Shown: one piece after another, positions 50,692 through 61,808 of the stretch
Layout: each line of letters begins with the position of its first letter
How positions within the stretch are numbered: the first letter of the stretch is position 1
Source: Kribbella italica
GTDB lineage: Bacteria; Actinomycetota; Actinomycetes; Propionibacteriales; Kribbellaceae
Reading direction: 5' to 3'
NCBI RefSeq assembly: GCF_014205135.1
Contig: NZ_JACHMY010000001.1
Span: 310,001-374,000 of the forward strand
Length of the DNA stretch: 64,000 bases
Made by a program: the position numbers and the translations under genes
Notes under the pieces: model-generated
Seen by the model: the letters and a program-made list of their open reading frames with translations, nothing else
Database searches by the model: none
Told to the model about the DNA's origin: nothing

Positions 50692-51590
50692 GCCTGTCGT
50701 CCGTTGCGACGGCTGATCGTTTCGTCGACCTCGCAGGGCTGCTGGAGTCCTGCGAGGTCGACGGGTTTCGCGCGGACTTCGTGAGCTGGGGGCACTACCG
50801 GCCGGCGTACTGGCGCAACTACTGGCACAGCCACTCCTTCCACGAGGTCTGCCTGGCGTTCTCGGGCGAGGGGCGCTTCAACTCCGGCACCACCGAGTAC
50901 GCCGTACAGCCGGGGACGGTGTTCCTGGCTCGCCCTGGTGACACGCACGAGATCGAGTCCAGCCGGGCGGAACCGTTGGGGATCGCCTTCTGGGGCTTCA
51001 CGTTCCGGCCGGTCTCCAACGTCGCAGGGACCGGCTGGTGGTCCGGCCTCACCCGAGCGGACGGGCCTGTTGTCTCCCAGGCCGTCGGCGGACTGGCTTC
51101 TACTGTTGCTGCACTAGCCGCAGAAGCCGCCTCTCCGTGCTCTGGCTACCAGGCAGCGCTGGCAGCTCTCGGTGCTGCTCTGGTGGTCGACACCGCTCGG
51201 GCGTTCGCTCTCGACGACGACCTGTCGGTGGAGCCGGCTCGGTCCGACTCGCGCGACCAGGTCGTGGTGGATGCCATGCAGCGGCTGCTGCTCGACAACC
51301 TGGCCAGGCCGATCACCGTGCGGGACGTGGCGGCCGCGGTCCACCTGTCCGAGCGGCACACCGAGCGGCTGTTCCGCTCGGTCACTGGGTCCTCGCTGAT
51401 GTCCACCCTGCGTCGGCTCAGGCTGGAGCTCGCTGCTCAACTCCTGCTCGACCCGTCGAACTCGGTGACCCAGGTGGCCCACGCGGCCGGCTACTCCGAC
51501 GTCCGGCCGTTCTCGACGGCCTTCCGCCGTCACTACGGCACCACGCCGACCGTCTACCGCCGTACGGGCGGTACTACGTTCGGGAGCTGA
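50688..51590 (+). CDS. AraC-family regulator coupled to PhyH gene
   Basis: 300 residues from TTG 50688 (TTGA overlap with the PhyH stop). An N-terminal cupin (YWHSHSFHEVCLAFSGEGRF; PGTVFLARPGDTHEIESS) binds the effector; the C-terminal HTH reads ITVRDVAAAVHLSERHTERL and SVTQVAHAAGYSDVRPFSTA. It likely activates the PhyH gene in response to its substrate. The 3' end overlaps the convergent membrane-protein gene by 17 bp. Confidence 0.88.
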   Translation: MSLSSVATADRFVDLAGLLESCEVDGFRADFVSWGHYRPAYWRNYWHSHSFHEVCLAFSGEGRFNSGTTEYAVQPGTVFLARPGDTHEIESSRAEPLGIAFWGFTFRPVSNVAGTGWWSGLTRADGPVVSQAVGGLASTVAALAAEAASPCSGYQAALAALGAALVVDTARAFALDDDLSVEPARSDSRDQVVVDAMQRLLLDNLARPITVRDVAAAVHLSERHTERLFRSVTGSSLMSTLRRLRLELAAQLLLDPSNSVTQVAHAAGYSDVRPFSTAFRRHYGTTPTVYRRTGGTTFGS

Positions 51591-52008
51591 CCGGCCGACG
51601 CCACAGCGCGACCACGGCGACCAGCCCGGCCAGTGCCGGCAGCAGTCCGAGCGTCCCGTGGAACGGCGGCACGATGGTCTTGTACGCCTCTCCGCCGACG
51701 CTCACGTCGATCAGTGCGACGGTGGCGCCCACCGCGAAGAGCGTCGTACCGACCCAGCGGGTCCAGCGCTTGCCGCGGCTCACTCCGGCCAGTGTCGTCA
51801 GCCAGCCGACCAGGCCGAGGACTCCGACGACGACCAGGTAAGCCGTGATCGCCGTCCGGTCCTTGCTGACGTCGGCGGCCGACCAGTCCGGGTACGCGCT
51901 GCGTACGTGGTCGCCGATGCTGTCGACCGTCATCAGGTTGACCAGTGGCGCAGCTGTCGCCAGCACGGTCAGCACCAGCCCGGCGAGCAGGGCCTTCTTC
52001 GGGGACAT
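51574..52008 (-). CDS. Four-helix membrane protein, unknown function
   Basis: 144 residues with four hydrophobic segments (starts MSPKKALLAGLVLTVLATAA; later AYLVVVGVLGLVGWLTTLAG, GTTLFAVGATVALIDVSVGG and LLPALAGLVAVVALW). GAGGTTCGAGAG lies upstream of the ATG. It is divergent from a TetR gene with paired operators between them, so it is probably the repressor's target; a role in drug or stress response is a guess. Confidence 0.75.
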   Translation of the reverse strand: MSPKKALLAGLVLTVLATAAPLVNLMTVDSIGDHVRSAYPDWSAADVSKDRTAITAYLVVVGVLGLVGWLTTLAGVSRGKRWTRWVGTTLFAVGATVALIDVSVGGEAYKTIVPPFHGTLGLLPALAGLVAVVALWRRPVSSRT

Positions 52009-52026
52009 CTCTCGAACCTCCTCATT

Positions 52027-52064
52027 CTTACGGTGTAAGTTTGAGGGTAAACTTACGGTGTAAG
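52027..52064. promoter_or_regulatory. Two copies of CTTACGGTGTAAG, TetR operators
   Basis: Identical 13-bp elements at 52027-52039 and 52052-52064, each with CTTAC/GTAAG arms around GGT, 25 bp apart. They lie between the divergent membrane-protein and TetR genes, 19 and 25 bp from the respective starts. Confidence 0.85.
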
Positions 52065-52088
52065 AACTTTCAAGTCGAGGAGGTCGCC

Positions 52089-52709
52089 GTGCCGGGTCGC
52101 CGGGCGCCAGGACAACGCGTGGGGCTGACGCGCGAGGCGGTGCTGCGCGCGGCCGTCGTACTGGCCGATCGGGAAGGGCTGAAGGCGCTGTCGATGCGAC
52201 GGCTGGGTGCTGAGCTCGGCGTCGAGGCGATGACCTTGTATCACCACCTGCCGAGCAAGGACGCCCTGCTGGACGGCCTGGTCGAGCAGCTGATCACTCC
52301 CTTGACCCCACCGACCTTCCAGGAGTCCTGGCGGGAGGGCATGCGCTCCTATGCGGTCGATCTGCGCACCGCACTGCTCGCACACCCCAACCTGGTTCCT
52401 CTGATCGCCTCCAGGCCGGCTGTCACGGCTCAGAACCTCCGCGTCCTGGAGACGGCGCTGGAAGGGCTCAGCGCTGCTGGACTGCAGCCCGCCCGAGCGC
52501 TGGACGTCCTGTACGCCGTGACCGGCTTCGTCGTCGGCCATGTCGTGACGGCCTCGGACGGTGACCCGGTCGACCACCTGGCTGCGATCGACGCGGGGGA
52601 GTTCCCGCTGCTGGCGAAGGCGGCGGCCGCCGGACCGGACCGCGATGCGGACACGCGTTTCACGTTCGCGCTCGACGCCCTGCTGAAAGGACTCGACGCG
52701 GGGCGGTAG
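52089..52709 (+). CDS. TetR-family regulator with TetR_C domain
   Basis: 206 residues from GTG 52089 after GGAGGTCGCC. HTH: LTREAVLRAAVVLADREGLK, then MRRLGAELGVEAMTLYHHLP; the C-terminal part (DLRTALLAHPNLVPLIASRP) matches the tetracycline-repressor C-terminal fold. Two operators in the divergent promoter suggest autoregulation and control of the membrane protein at 51574. The leuS leader begins directly after it. Confidence 0.9.
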   Translation: MPGRRAPGQRVGLTREAVLRAAVVLADREGLKALSMRRLGAELGVEAMTLYHHLPSKDALLDGLVEQLITPLTPPTFQESWREGMRSYAVDLRTALLAHPNLVPLIASRPAVTAQNLRVLETALEGLSAAGLQPARALDVLYAVTGFVVGHVVTASDGDPVDHLAAIDAGEFPLLAKAAAAGPDRDADTRFTFALDALLKGLDAGR

Positions 52710-52718
52710 TATGGAGGT

Positions 52719-52800
52719 ATGCGAGTGAGCCTGCTCCTTAGTTAGCCGTACTGGCAGATCCACGTCAGTACGGCATCCCCTCCTGTGTGAGGGGCTTTTT
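52719..52800 (+). promoter_or_regulatory. leuS leader: Leu-rich peptide, hairpin and attenuator
   Basis: A tiny [11 protein letters not shown] from ATG 52719 or VSLLLS from GTG 52725 (better spaced from GGAGG at 52713-52717), carries three consecutive Leu codons and stops at TAG 52743-52745. It is followed by hairpin GCCGTACTG/CAGTACGGC (52745-52774) and a terminator CCCCTC/GAGGGG with CTTTTT (52777-52800). The layout matches ribosome-mediated attenuation sensing leucine. GCTCCTT in the peptide can pair with GAGGGGC of the terminator, giving an alternative fold. Confidence 0.8.
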
Positions 52801-52866
52801 CATGTCTGGGATGCCTTTCTGGCACATTTGGGCTCAACCATCACAGAAGAATGCGGGAGTAGGACC

Positions 52867-55347
<2,481 letters not shown>

Positions 55348-55352
55348 TTGCC

Positions 55353-55772
55353 ATGCGTTCCGAACTGATCGACGTACGGACCGGTGCTGGTGAGGTCGTC
55401 TTCGACCTCACCAGCCGGTGCGAGCAGTTCGTCGCTGCCGAGGCCCACCAGGCCCAGGGCGACGGGCTGCTGCACGTGTTCGTCCCGCACGCGACGGCCG
55501 GGGTGGCGATCCTCGAGACCGGTGCCGGCAGCGACACGGATCTTCTGGCTGTGCTGGAGGAGTTGCTGCCGCGCGACTTCCGGTGGGAGCACCGGCACGG
55601 CACACCCGGGCACGGTCGCGATCACGTGCTGCCGGCGCTGATTCCGCCGTACGCGTCTATCCCGGTGCTGGGTGGGCAGCTGATGCTCGGGACCTGGCAG
55701 TCGATCTGCCTGGTGGACACGAATGTGGACAATCCTTCCCGTCAGGTGCGCCTTTCCTGGCTGCCGTCGTGA
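55353..55772 (+). CDS. YjbQ/UPF0047 family protein
   Basis: 139 residues with the family pattern DLTSRCEQFV, LLHVFVPHATAGVAILE and PGHGRDHVLPALIPPYASIP, then GGQLMLGTWQSICLVDTN. Some members show low thiamine-phosphate synthase activity; physiological role unclear. Starts six bases after the leuS stop, so probably in the same transcript. Confidence 0.9.
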   Translation: MRSELIDVRTGAGEVVFDLTSRCEQFVAAEAHQAQGDGLLHVFVPHATAGVAILETGAGSDTDLLAVLEELLPRDFRWEHRHGTPGHGRDHVLPALIPPYASIPVLGGQLMLGTWQSICLVDTNVDNPSRQVRLSWLPS

Positions 55773-55872
55773 ACAATTGACGTTGAGTGTCTTTTGCGGG
55801 GTTTTTGCTGACGTATCGTGATGTTGCCGGACGTGTTACCTCGGCGAAACACGTCTTCGCTTGAATATCCGC

Positions 55873-56064
55873 ATGGCAGCCCTTGACTCGTTGCGCGGTG
55901 CCGGTACCGAGCTGATCGTGCGCGCGACCAGGAACATCTGCGCGGGCAGCCTGCTCAACGCCGACCACGGCCGGACCCTCACCGCGGCCCGCCTCTCGGA
56001 CTGGACCGAGGTCCTTTCCCTGTACGCCGAGGAGAAGGCCGAGGACGCGCGCGTCAGCGCGTGA
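55873..56064 (+). CDS. Small hypothetical protein (63 aa)
   Basis: Reads MAALDSLRGAGTELIVRATR at the start and ends ARVSA. Third codon positions are about 92% G/C, which argues for a real gene, but there is no good ribosome site; TTG 55861 is an alternative start. An inverted repeat GACGTGTT/AACACGTC (55830-55855) lies just upstream and a CTGCC/GGCAG hairpin follows the stop. No family recognised. Confidence 0.5.
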   Translation: MAALDSLRGAGTELIVRATRNICAGSLLNADHGRTLTAARLSDWTEVLSLYAEEKAEDARVSA

Positions 56065-56196
56065 CTGCCTGTTCGGGCAGCAAATCCCGGGTCAACTGCT
56101 CTGTTCCGTGCCGCCGCCCCGGGGGTGCCCGCTGTCCCCGCTCCGGTCACGTATCTTGTGCTGTGGCGGTGTGAGGCTCAGAAGGGGTGACGGGCT

Positions 56197-58752
56197 TTGT
56201 CGGACGCGGATGGCCGGGCTGCGGGACGGAGCGGTTTCGCCGATCTCCTGCTCGACCTGAGGGTCCGGGCGGGGTTCTCCCAGGAGGAGCTTGCCGAAGC
56301 GGCCGGCCTGAGCGTGCGGACGATTCGCGAGCTGGAGGCGGGCCGCGTCGCGCGGCCGCGCAAGGACTCGGTGCGGCTGCTGGCCTCGGCCCTGGGGCTC
56401 GAGGACGCGGGGGAGTTTCTCGCCGCCGCTGGGCACGGGACCGTCCGGCCGGTGATCGCCGTGGGTGCTCCGGCGGCGACCGGGATGCGCTGGCGGGGGA
56501 CCAGGCCGATTCCGGACGGGCTGGTCGGGCGGGACAAGGAGCTGGCCGAGCTGGCTGACCTGCTGCGGCAGAACCGGCTGGTCACGTTGGTCGGACCTGG
56601 TGGGGTCGGCAAGACCGAGCTCGCGCTGGCCGCGGCCGATCGCTTCTCGGGTGTGGACACGACTGTGGTGGTCGTCGACCTGACGACGGTGCAGCGCGAT
56701 GCCGCCGTACCGTCGGCGATTCTGGATGCCTTCGGTACGGCGCCTGGCACGTCCGACCTGGATGACGTGCTGTCCGGGCGCCAGCCGGGGGACCTGGTGA
56801 TCGTGGAGGACAACGCCGAGCACGTGCTCGACGGAGTCGCCACAGTGGCGAACCGGATGGTCCGCAGCTTCCCGGGCGTCGGCGTACTGGTGACCTCGCG
56901 GATCCCGCTCGGGCTGCCGGACGAGGTGGTCCGCCGGGTCGAGGTGCTCGTCGTACCGCGGAACGACCGGGACTTCGCGGAGATCGCCGCCAGCCCCGCG
57001 GTCGAGATGTTCGTACGACGGGCCGCCCGGGTCCGGCCGGACTTCGCGCTGACGCCGGACAACGCGGCCACGGTCGCGCGGCTGTGCCAGCGGCTCGACG
57101 GGTTGCCGCTCGCGCTGGAGCTGGCCGCGGCCCGGGCCGGGTCGCTGTCGGTGGAGACGATTCTGACCGCGCTGGACGACCGCTTCCGGCTGCTGTCCGG
57201 GCCGCGACGGTTCGGGGCGCCGCACCAGCGGACGCTGGCCGACACGATCGCCTGGAGCGTCGACGCGCTGTCCGACGCCGCGCGGCAGCTGCTGTACCGG
57301 GCGTCGATGCTCGGGTCGCCGTTCACGCTGGACGCGGTGGTCGGCGTGTGTACCGGCCTGCCGATCGACCCGCTCGACGTACCGATGCTGCTGGCCGAGC
57401 TGGTGGACAAGTCGCTGCTGCAGCCGGTGCTGGAGTTCGAGCAGCTGTACGGCGCGCGGTACAAGATGCTGGAGACGATTCGTGAGCACGCGTACGGCGG
57501 GCTGACGTCGCAGGGCACCGACCTGACGGAGTTCCGCGACCGGGCCGTGGCGTGGTGCGCGGAGTACGTGAAGGGGCTGGAGGGCGCCTGGTCGAGTCCT
57601 GACCGCGACCGGCGGTACCGGGCCGCGAACGCGAACTCGGCGACGTTCGAGGTGGCGCTGGAGCGCGCTGCCGAGCTGGGCCAGTGGGACACCGCCGCGC
57701 AGATCGTGCTGGGCTTCCGGATCGCCTGGCAGTACCAGGCGAGCGTGGCGCAGAGCGGGATCCGCTGGGCGGTGGAGTGCGCCGAGAACGTGGAGGACAA
57801 GGAGGTCAGCGGGATGCTGCTGGCCATCGGTGGCCGGCTGTCGAGCCTGACTGGCGACGTACGGGCTGCTCGGCGGTTGTACGGCGAAGCCCGCACGCTG
57901 ATCGCGCCGGAGTCGGAGATGGGCCTGGTGGCTCGTGGGGGCTGGGTGTCGTCCGGGTCGCTGCTGCTGGACACGGCGAGTCTGGCCGAGATCCCGACGC
58001 TTGTGGCCGACGCGCGGGAGCACGGGAACGTCCAGCGGTCCGCGACGGTCCAGGCGATCTGTGGGCTCGCGCTGGGCCGGTGGGGTCGGCTGCCGGAGGC
58101 CAAGGAGCTGCTGCTGGCCTGGGAGGCCGCGCTGGTGAACCCGGGGGTCTACCCGGACGAGATCGCGTACATGGCGCTCAGCCGGGTCTCGCTCGAGCTG
58201 GGCGACCTCGGTGAGGCGCGGCGGTGGGCGGAGCTCGCCCGCGACAGTCAGGCCTCCGACGACCCGGAGCGGACGAAGATCGCCGGGTGCCTGGCGATGG
58301 TGGAGTTCCAGGAGGGGCGCTTCGACGAGGCGCAGGCCCTGCTGGACGAGGCCGATGCGGACATCCGCGGGCACCGGGGGTACTTCGACTACCTGGTGAT
58401 GCTGTACCGAAGCCGGCTTGCCCGGCGTACTGGGGACCTTGCTGCGGCCCGTGTCGCGATTCGCGACGCGGTGAGCCGGCTGCAGGTTGAGGGGCGTGTC
58501 GTCTACCTGCTGGATGTGCTGCCGGAGGCGGTCGCCGTACTGCATGCGGCTGGGCAGTCGGCTGCCGCTGACCTGCTGTGCGGGCAGCTGCTGGCCTGGC
58601 AGCGGACGATGGACCCGCCGATGCTGCCGACCGCTTGGGCGGTCCTGCAGGAGTCGTGCTCGAGCGCCTCGCAGGCGCCGGGCTGGCCTGAGCCGAACCC
58701 GGCCGAGTCCGTACGGCGGCTGGCGGACGACGTACTGCGCGCGCTTTCCTAA
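56197..58752 (+). CDS. XRE-type HTH, NB-ARC ATPase, TPR regulator
   Basis: 851 residues from TTG 56197 (AAGGGG upstream). Residues about 12-70 form an XRE helix-turn-helix (FSQEELAEAAGLSVRTIREL). Then comes a STAND ATPase with Walker A VGPGGVGKTELA (about 132-143), Walker B DLVIVEDNAEHV, VTSRIPLG and a winged-helix TLADTIAWSVDAL. The C-terminal half is TPR-like. These multi-domain proteins act as signal-gated transcription factors; target unknown. It differs from the SARP at 9206 in having an XRE rather than OmpR/BTAD N-terminus. Confidence 0.88.
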   Translation: MSDADGRAAGRSGFADLLLDLRVRAGFSQEELAEAAGLSVRTIRELEAGRVARPRKDSVRLLASALGLEDAGEFLAAAGHGTVRPVIAVGAPAATGMRWRGTRPIPDGLVGRDKELAELADLLRQNRLVTLVGPGGVGKTELALAAADRFSGVDTTVVVVDLTTVQRDAAVPSAILDAFGTAPGTSDLDDVLSGRQPGDLVIVEDNAEHVLDGVATVANRMVRSFPGVGVLVTSRIPLGLPDEVVRRVEVLVVPRNDRDFAEIAASPAVEMFVRRAARVRPDFALTPDNAATVARLCQRLDGLPLALELAAARAGSLSVETILTALDDRFRLLSGPRRFGAPHQRTLADTIAWSVDALSDAARQLLYRASMLGSPFTLDAVVGVCTGLPIDPLDVPMLLAELVDKSLLQPVLEFEQLYGARYKMLETIREHAYGGLTSQGTDLTEFRDRAVAWCAEYVKGLEGAWSSPDRDRRYRAANANSATFEVALERAAELGQWDTAAQIVLGFRIAWQYQASVAQSGIRWAVECAENVEDKEVSGMLLAIGGRLSSLTGDVRAARRLYGEARTLIAPESEMGLVARGGWVSSGSLLLDTASLAEIPTLVADAREHGNVQRSATVQAICGLALGRWGRLPEAKELLLAWEAALVNPGVYPDEIAYMALSRVSLELGDLGEARRWAELARDSQASDDPERTKIAGCLAMVEFQEGRFDEAQALLDEADADIRGHRGYFDYLVMLYRSRLARRTGDLAAARVAIRDAVSRLQVEGRVVYLLDVLPEAVAVLHAAGQSAAADLLCGQLLAWQRTMDPPMLPTAWAVLQESCSSASQAPGWPEPNPAESVRRLADDVLRALS

Positions 58753-59308
58753 ACGCTTCTCCAGTGAAGCTACCGGGGAACTGCCGGTTCTTCTGCCTCG
58801 TCGTGGGGGCCTGTCCCGACCAAGATATTCGGTGTAGGGCAGGTGCCACACAGACAGAGTTCGACGGCCGGACCGGGTGTCCGAGGCAGGAGGTGGACCG
58901 TGACGAGGCAACTGCGGACCACCGACCGGCTTAGGGAGACCACGGGACGGGCGGAGGCGACACGGAGCAGGTCCGGCAGTGATCGGTGGGGGCGCCGTTC
59001 AGCTGTCGTGAAGCTCCGGAGTGCTGCGACGTGTGGGTCTGTCCTACGTAGTACCGGGTGCCGTGCACCGTCAGGGCACCGGACCCGGGGTGGGGCTCCA
59101 GCAGCGGCCATGCACACGACACAGGGGACGAGTGCGGGCCCGGCCGACACGGGACAGCCGATGGGTTTGGTCACTCATCGGTGGGGTCGGCCGCTGGGGC
59201 TCCCCGGGGGGCTTGGTACGGGGGAGTTCGAGGTGTACTGAACTGACAGCCAGGGGGAGTCGGTTCGCAGCGAGGTGGCAGTCGGCGGAGGGGTCGGCCG
59301 CCACCTCG
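58753..59308. other. Intergenic region without a convincing gene
   Basis: 556 bp. A 113-codon frame from GTG 58900 has a strong AGGAGGTG ribosome site, but third-position GC is only about 72%, AGG codons are frequent and the product is Arg-rich without recognisable motifs, so I do not call it. The last 40 bp hold a hairpin belonging to the convergent PPOX gene. Confidence 0.6.
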
Positions 59309-59310
59309 CT
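59269..59310 (-). terminator. Hairpin at the end of the PPOX gene
   Basis: Perfect 11-bp arms AGCGAGGTGGC/GCCACCTCGCT (59269-59279, 59300-59310), immediately after the minus-strand stop at 59309-59311. No T tract. Confidence 0.6.
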
Positions 59311-59818
59311 AGGCCTTCGTGAGCTTCGACTTGTCGAACGCGTAGCCGACCATCCAGTGCGGCTGCAGGCGGCAGTAGACGATGTCGTCGGCCCAGCTCG
59401 ACGGTGAACTGCCGTAGTGGGCCGTGAGGTGTTGCTCGATCTCGTCGAAGTCCGCGTGGCCGGCCGTCAGGAACTCGACCTGACCGTGGCTGAACACCCC
59501 GATCCGCTCGCCGTCGACGTACGACAGGCTGGCCGCCGGGCGTTTCCTCAGATGCCTGGCCTTCGCCGCCGAGTCCGCCGTCGTGAACACCCAGCGCGCG
59601 TGCAGGAAGTGCCCGTCGACCGCGCTGATCCGCGGCTCACCCTTGGCCGTGACGGTGGCCAGGTTGAGCGTGCACATGCCGGTCAGGGCCTGGGTGAGCT
59701 CCTCGGCGGTCAAGTTGCGCTCGTCGGTGACGATGTTGCGCAGGTGCTCGGTCGAACGCCCGTACGCGGCGTCCAGCAGCTCCTGCAGCCCGGTGATCTC
59801 CGCTGTGGTTTCCCTCAT
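59309..59818 (-). CDS. Pyridoxamine-5'-phosphate-oxidase-family protein
   Basis: 169 residues from ATG 59818 (GGGGAG upstream). FMN-binding split-barrel features: MCTLNLATVTAKGEPRISAV, FLHARWVFTTADSAAKARHL, RKRPAASLSYVDGERIGVFS, then FDEIEQHLTAHYGSSPSSWA. Such proteins bind FMN, F420 or haem; the cofactor cannot be told from sequence alone. Divergent from degV. Confidence 0.85.
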   Translation of the reverse strand: MRETTAEITGLQELLDAAYGRSTEHLRNIVTDERNLTAEELTQALTGMCTLNLATVTAKGEPRISAVDGHFLHARWVFTTADSAAKARHLRKRPAASLSYVDGERIGVFSHGQVEFLTAGHADFDEIEQHLTAHYGSSPSSWADDIVYCRLQPHWMVGYAFDKSKLTKA

Positions 59819-59871
59819 TCTCCCCACTCTCGCACCAGGCACCGACGAAAACTGTCCGGTAACCTCGCTGC

Positions 59872-60714
59872 ATGTCAGCCCGCGTGCACGTCGTCACCGA
59901 CTCCACGGCGGGCCTGTCTGCGCACGAGGTGCTCCGGCTCCCGCTGACCGTCGTACCGCTGCAGGTAGTCATCGGCGGCGTCTCGTACGACGACGGCGGC
60001 ACCAGCGCGGACGCCGTCGCGGAGGCGCTCAAGGCCTTCACTCCCGTCTCCACCAGCCGCCCGTCGCCGCAGTCCTTCGCCGACACGTACGCCGAGTGCG
60101 CGGCCGCGGGCGCCGAGTCGATCGTCTCGATCCACCTCTCCGGCGACATGTCCGGCACCGTCGAGGCCGCCATGATCGGCGCCAAGGAGTCCCCGATCCC
60201 GGTCCGCGTGATCGACTCCCGCTCCCTCGGCATGGGCCTGGGCTTCCCCGCCCTGGCCGCCGCATCCGCCGCCGCCTCCGGCGCCTCCCACCAGGAGGTC
60301 GAAGCGGCCGCCCGAGCACAGATGTCTTCCATCTCGTCGTACTTCTACGTAGACACCCTCGAATACCTCCGCCGAGGCGGCCGAATCGGCCCAGCCCAGG
60401 CCCTCCTGGGCACCGCCCTGGCCGTAAAACCCCTCCTCACCATCAGCGGCGGCCGCATCGTCCCCTTGGAAAAGGTCCGAACCTCTTCCCGAGCCATAGC
60501 CCGCCTCGCCGACATAGCCGTCCAACGCGCCGGCACCGGCCCAGTCCAACTAGCAGTCCACCACCTGGCCAACCTCGACAAAGCCCACACCCTCGCCGAC
60601 GGCCTCGCCACCCGCCTCCCCCAAGCCAAAGAAATCGTCCTCCGCGAAGTAGGCGCCGTCATAGGAGCCCACGTAGGCCCCGGCATGCTCGCGGTAGTAG
60701 TCGCCCCCCAGTAA
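59872..60714 (+). CDS. DegV family fatty-acid-binding protein
   Basis: 280 residues: VHVVTDSTAGLSAHEVLRLP at the start, VSTSRPSPQSFADTYAECAA, SIVSIHLSGDMSGTVEAAMI, VRVIDSRSLGMGLGF, YFYVDTLEYLRRGGRIGPAQ and a C-terminal VGAVIGAHVGPGMLAVV. Homologues bind fatty acids and deliver them to fatty acid kinase. Codon choice changes mid-gene: from about residue 150 GTA, CCA, AAA, GAA and CGA become common. Precedes comEA as in other actinobacteria. Confidence 0.95.
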   Translation: MSARVHVVTDSTAGLSAHEVLRLPLTVVPLQVVIGGVSYDDGGTSADAVAEALKAFTPVSTSRPSPQSFADTYAECAAAGAESIVSIHLSGDMSGTVEAAMIGAKESPIPVRVIDSRSLGMGLGFPALAAASAAASGASHQEVEAAARAQMSSISSYFYVDTLEYLRRGGRIGPAQALLGTALAVKPLLTISGGRIVPLEKVRTSSRAIARLADIAVQRAGTGPVQLAVHHLANLDKAHTLADGLATRLPQAKEIVLREVGAVIGAHVGPGMLAVVVAPQ

Positions 60715-60759
60715 CTCGGCCCACCCGGAGTCCTCCGGCTGTCCCGGGCGCCGGGCCCC

Positions 60760-60870
60760 GGCGCTCTCGGACGCCAGCCCCCGGCGCTCCCGCGTATGCA
60801 CTCGGGCGCTCCCATGCGCCCACCCGGGTGCTCCCGCGCACCCACCCGCGGCTCCCGCGCACCACCACCC
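60760..60870. repeat. Imperfect tandem repeat, about 5 x 22 bp
   Basis: Units start at 60760, 60783, 60805, 60827 and 60849; the clearest are GGCGCTCCCATGCGCCCACC and GGTGCTCCCGCGCACCCACC (first 20 bases). It fills part of the 302-bp degV-comEA gap; the rest is C-rich, then A/T-richer near 60960-61010 before comEA, where a promoter could sit. Confidence 0.75.
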
Positions 60871-61016
60871 CCGGCCTCCTCTTCTACTTCTTCTCCTCCG
60901 GCCGCAGCCACCCCAACCCCCGGCAACCTCCCCGGCCGCATGAACACCCACCTCGAACTTCTCCACAGGCAAAAATCCCCACCCAAAAACACCGGATTCC
61001 CTCGTACTTTTCCTGT

Positions 61017-61808
61017 GTGAAGCCACCACGCCGCTCTCCAGCGCCGGACCCGGCCGACCGCCAGGCTGCCCTGGACCGGTTGCGCGCCGCCTCCGCCCCG
61101 AGACCGGCCGACGAACGGGAGGACCAAGTGCGAGGCGGATGGATCCCTGACACCGTGCTGCCCGAACGCCTGCGCGGCACCCGCTGGACCGTGGCCCCAC
61201 GCCACCTCATCGTGATCGCCCTCGTCCTCGCCGCAGGCCTGACCTGGGCCGGCTGCTCCGTCCTCCGCTCCCAACCCGAACCAATCCCCAACCGCCCCTC
61301 CGAAACCCCCGGCCTGGTCACCGGCTCCCCAGTCACCGGACCAACCCCACCAACGAAAGCAACAACCCCACCAACCACCCTCGTCATCCACGTAGCCGGC
61401 AAGGTCCGCCGCCCCGGCCTCATCCACACCAAATCGGGCAACCGAGTAGCCGACGCCCTGGAAGCAGCAGGCGGCGCCCTCCCCGGCGCCGACCTGACCA
61501 CCCTCAACCTCGCCCGCCCCCTCACCGACGGCGAACAAATCCTCGTCGGCACGCCCAACCAACCACCGCCACCCACCACCAACTCAACCAACCGCCCGGC
61601 AACCCCCACCAGCACCGGCCCGATCGACCTCAACACCGCCACCCTCGACCAACTCGACGACCTCCCCGGCGTAGGCCCCGTCCTCGCCCAGCGCATACTC
61701 GACTACCGCACCGAGCACGGCCGCTTCACCACCATCGACCAACTCCAGGAGGTCTCCGGCGTAGGCACCAAGAAGTACGAGGACCTGAAACCCCATGTCC
61801 GCATCTGA
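61017..61808 (+). CDS. comEA: ComEA-like DNA-binding competence protein
   Basis: 263 residues from GTG 61017. A basic cytoplasmic N-terminus (about 60 residues) precedes one transmembrane helix (HLIVIALVLAAGLTWAGCSV), a Pro/Thr-rich linker, an SLBB domain (VIHVAGKVRRPGLIHTKSGN ... LPGADLTTLNLARPLTDGEQ) and a C-terminal helix-hairpin-helix pair (IDLNTATLDQLDDLPGVGPV and IDQLQEVSGVGTKKYEDLKP). Binds double-stranded DNA outside the membrane. Overlaps comEC by 14 bp. Confidence 0.92.
   Translation: MKPPRRSPAPDPADRQAALDRLRAASAPRPADEREDQVRGGWIPDTVLPERLRGTRWTVAPRHLIVIALVLAAGLTWAGCSVLRSQPEPIPNRPSETPGLVTGSPVTGPTPPTKATTPPTTLVIHVAGKVRRPGLIHTKSGNRVADALEAAGGALPGADLTTLNLARPLTDGEQILVGTPNQPPPPTTNSTNRPATPTSTGPIDLNTATLDQLDDLPGVGPVLAQRILDYRTEHGRFTTIDQLQEVSGVGTKKYEDLKPHVRI

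Noticed and set aside
58900..59241. 113-codon frame with a strong AGGAGGTG site
   Set aside because: Third-position GC about 72%, many AGG codons, Arg-rich low-information product; probably chance.
60955..60970. TTCTCCACA, one base from an actinobacterial DnaA box
   Set aside because: Single site, no cluster and no replication genes nearby.
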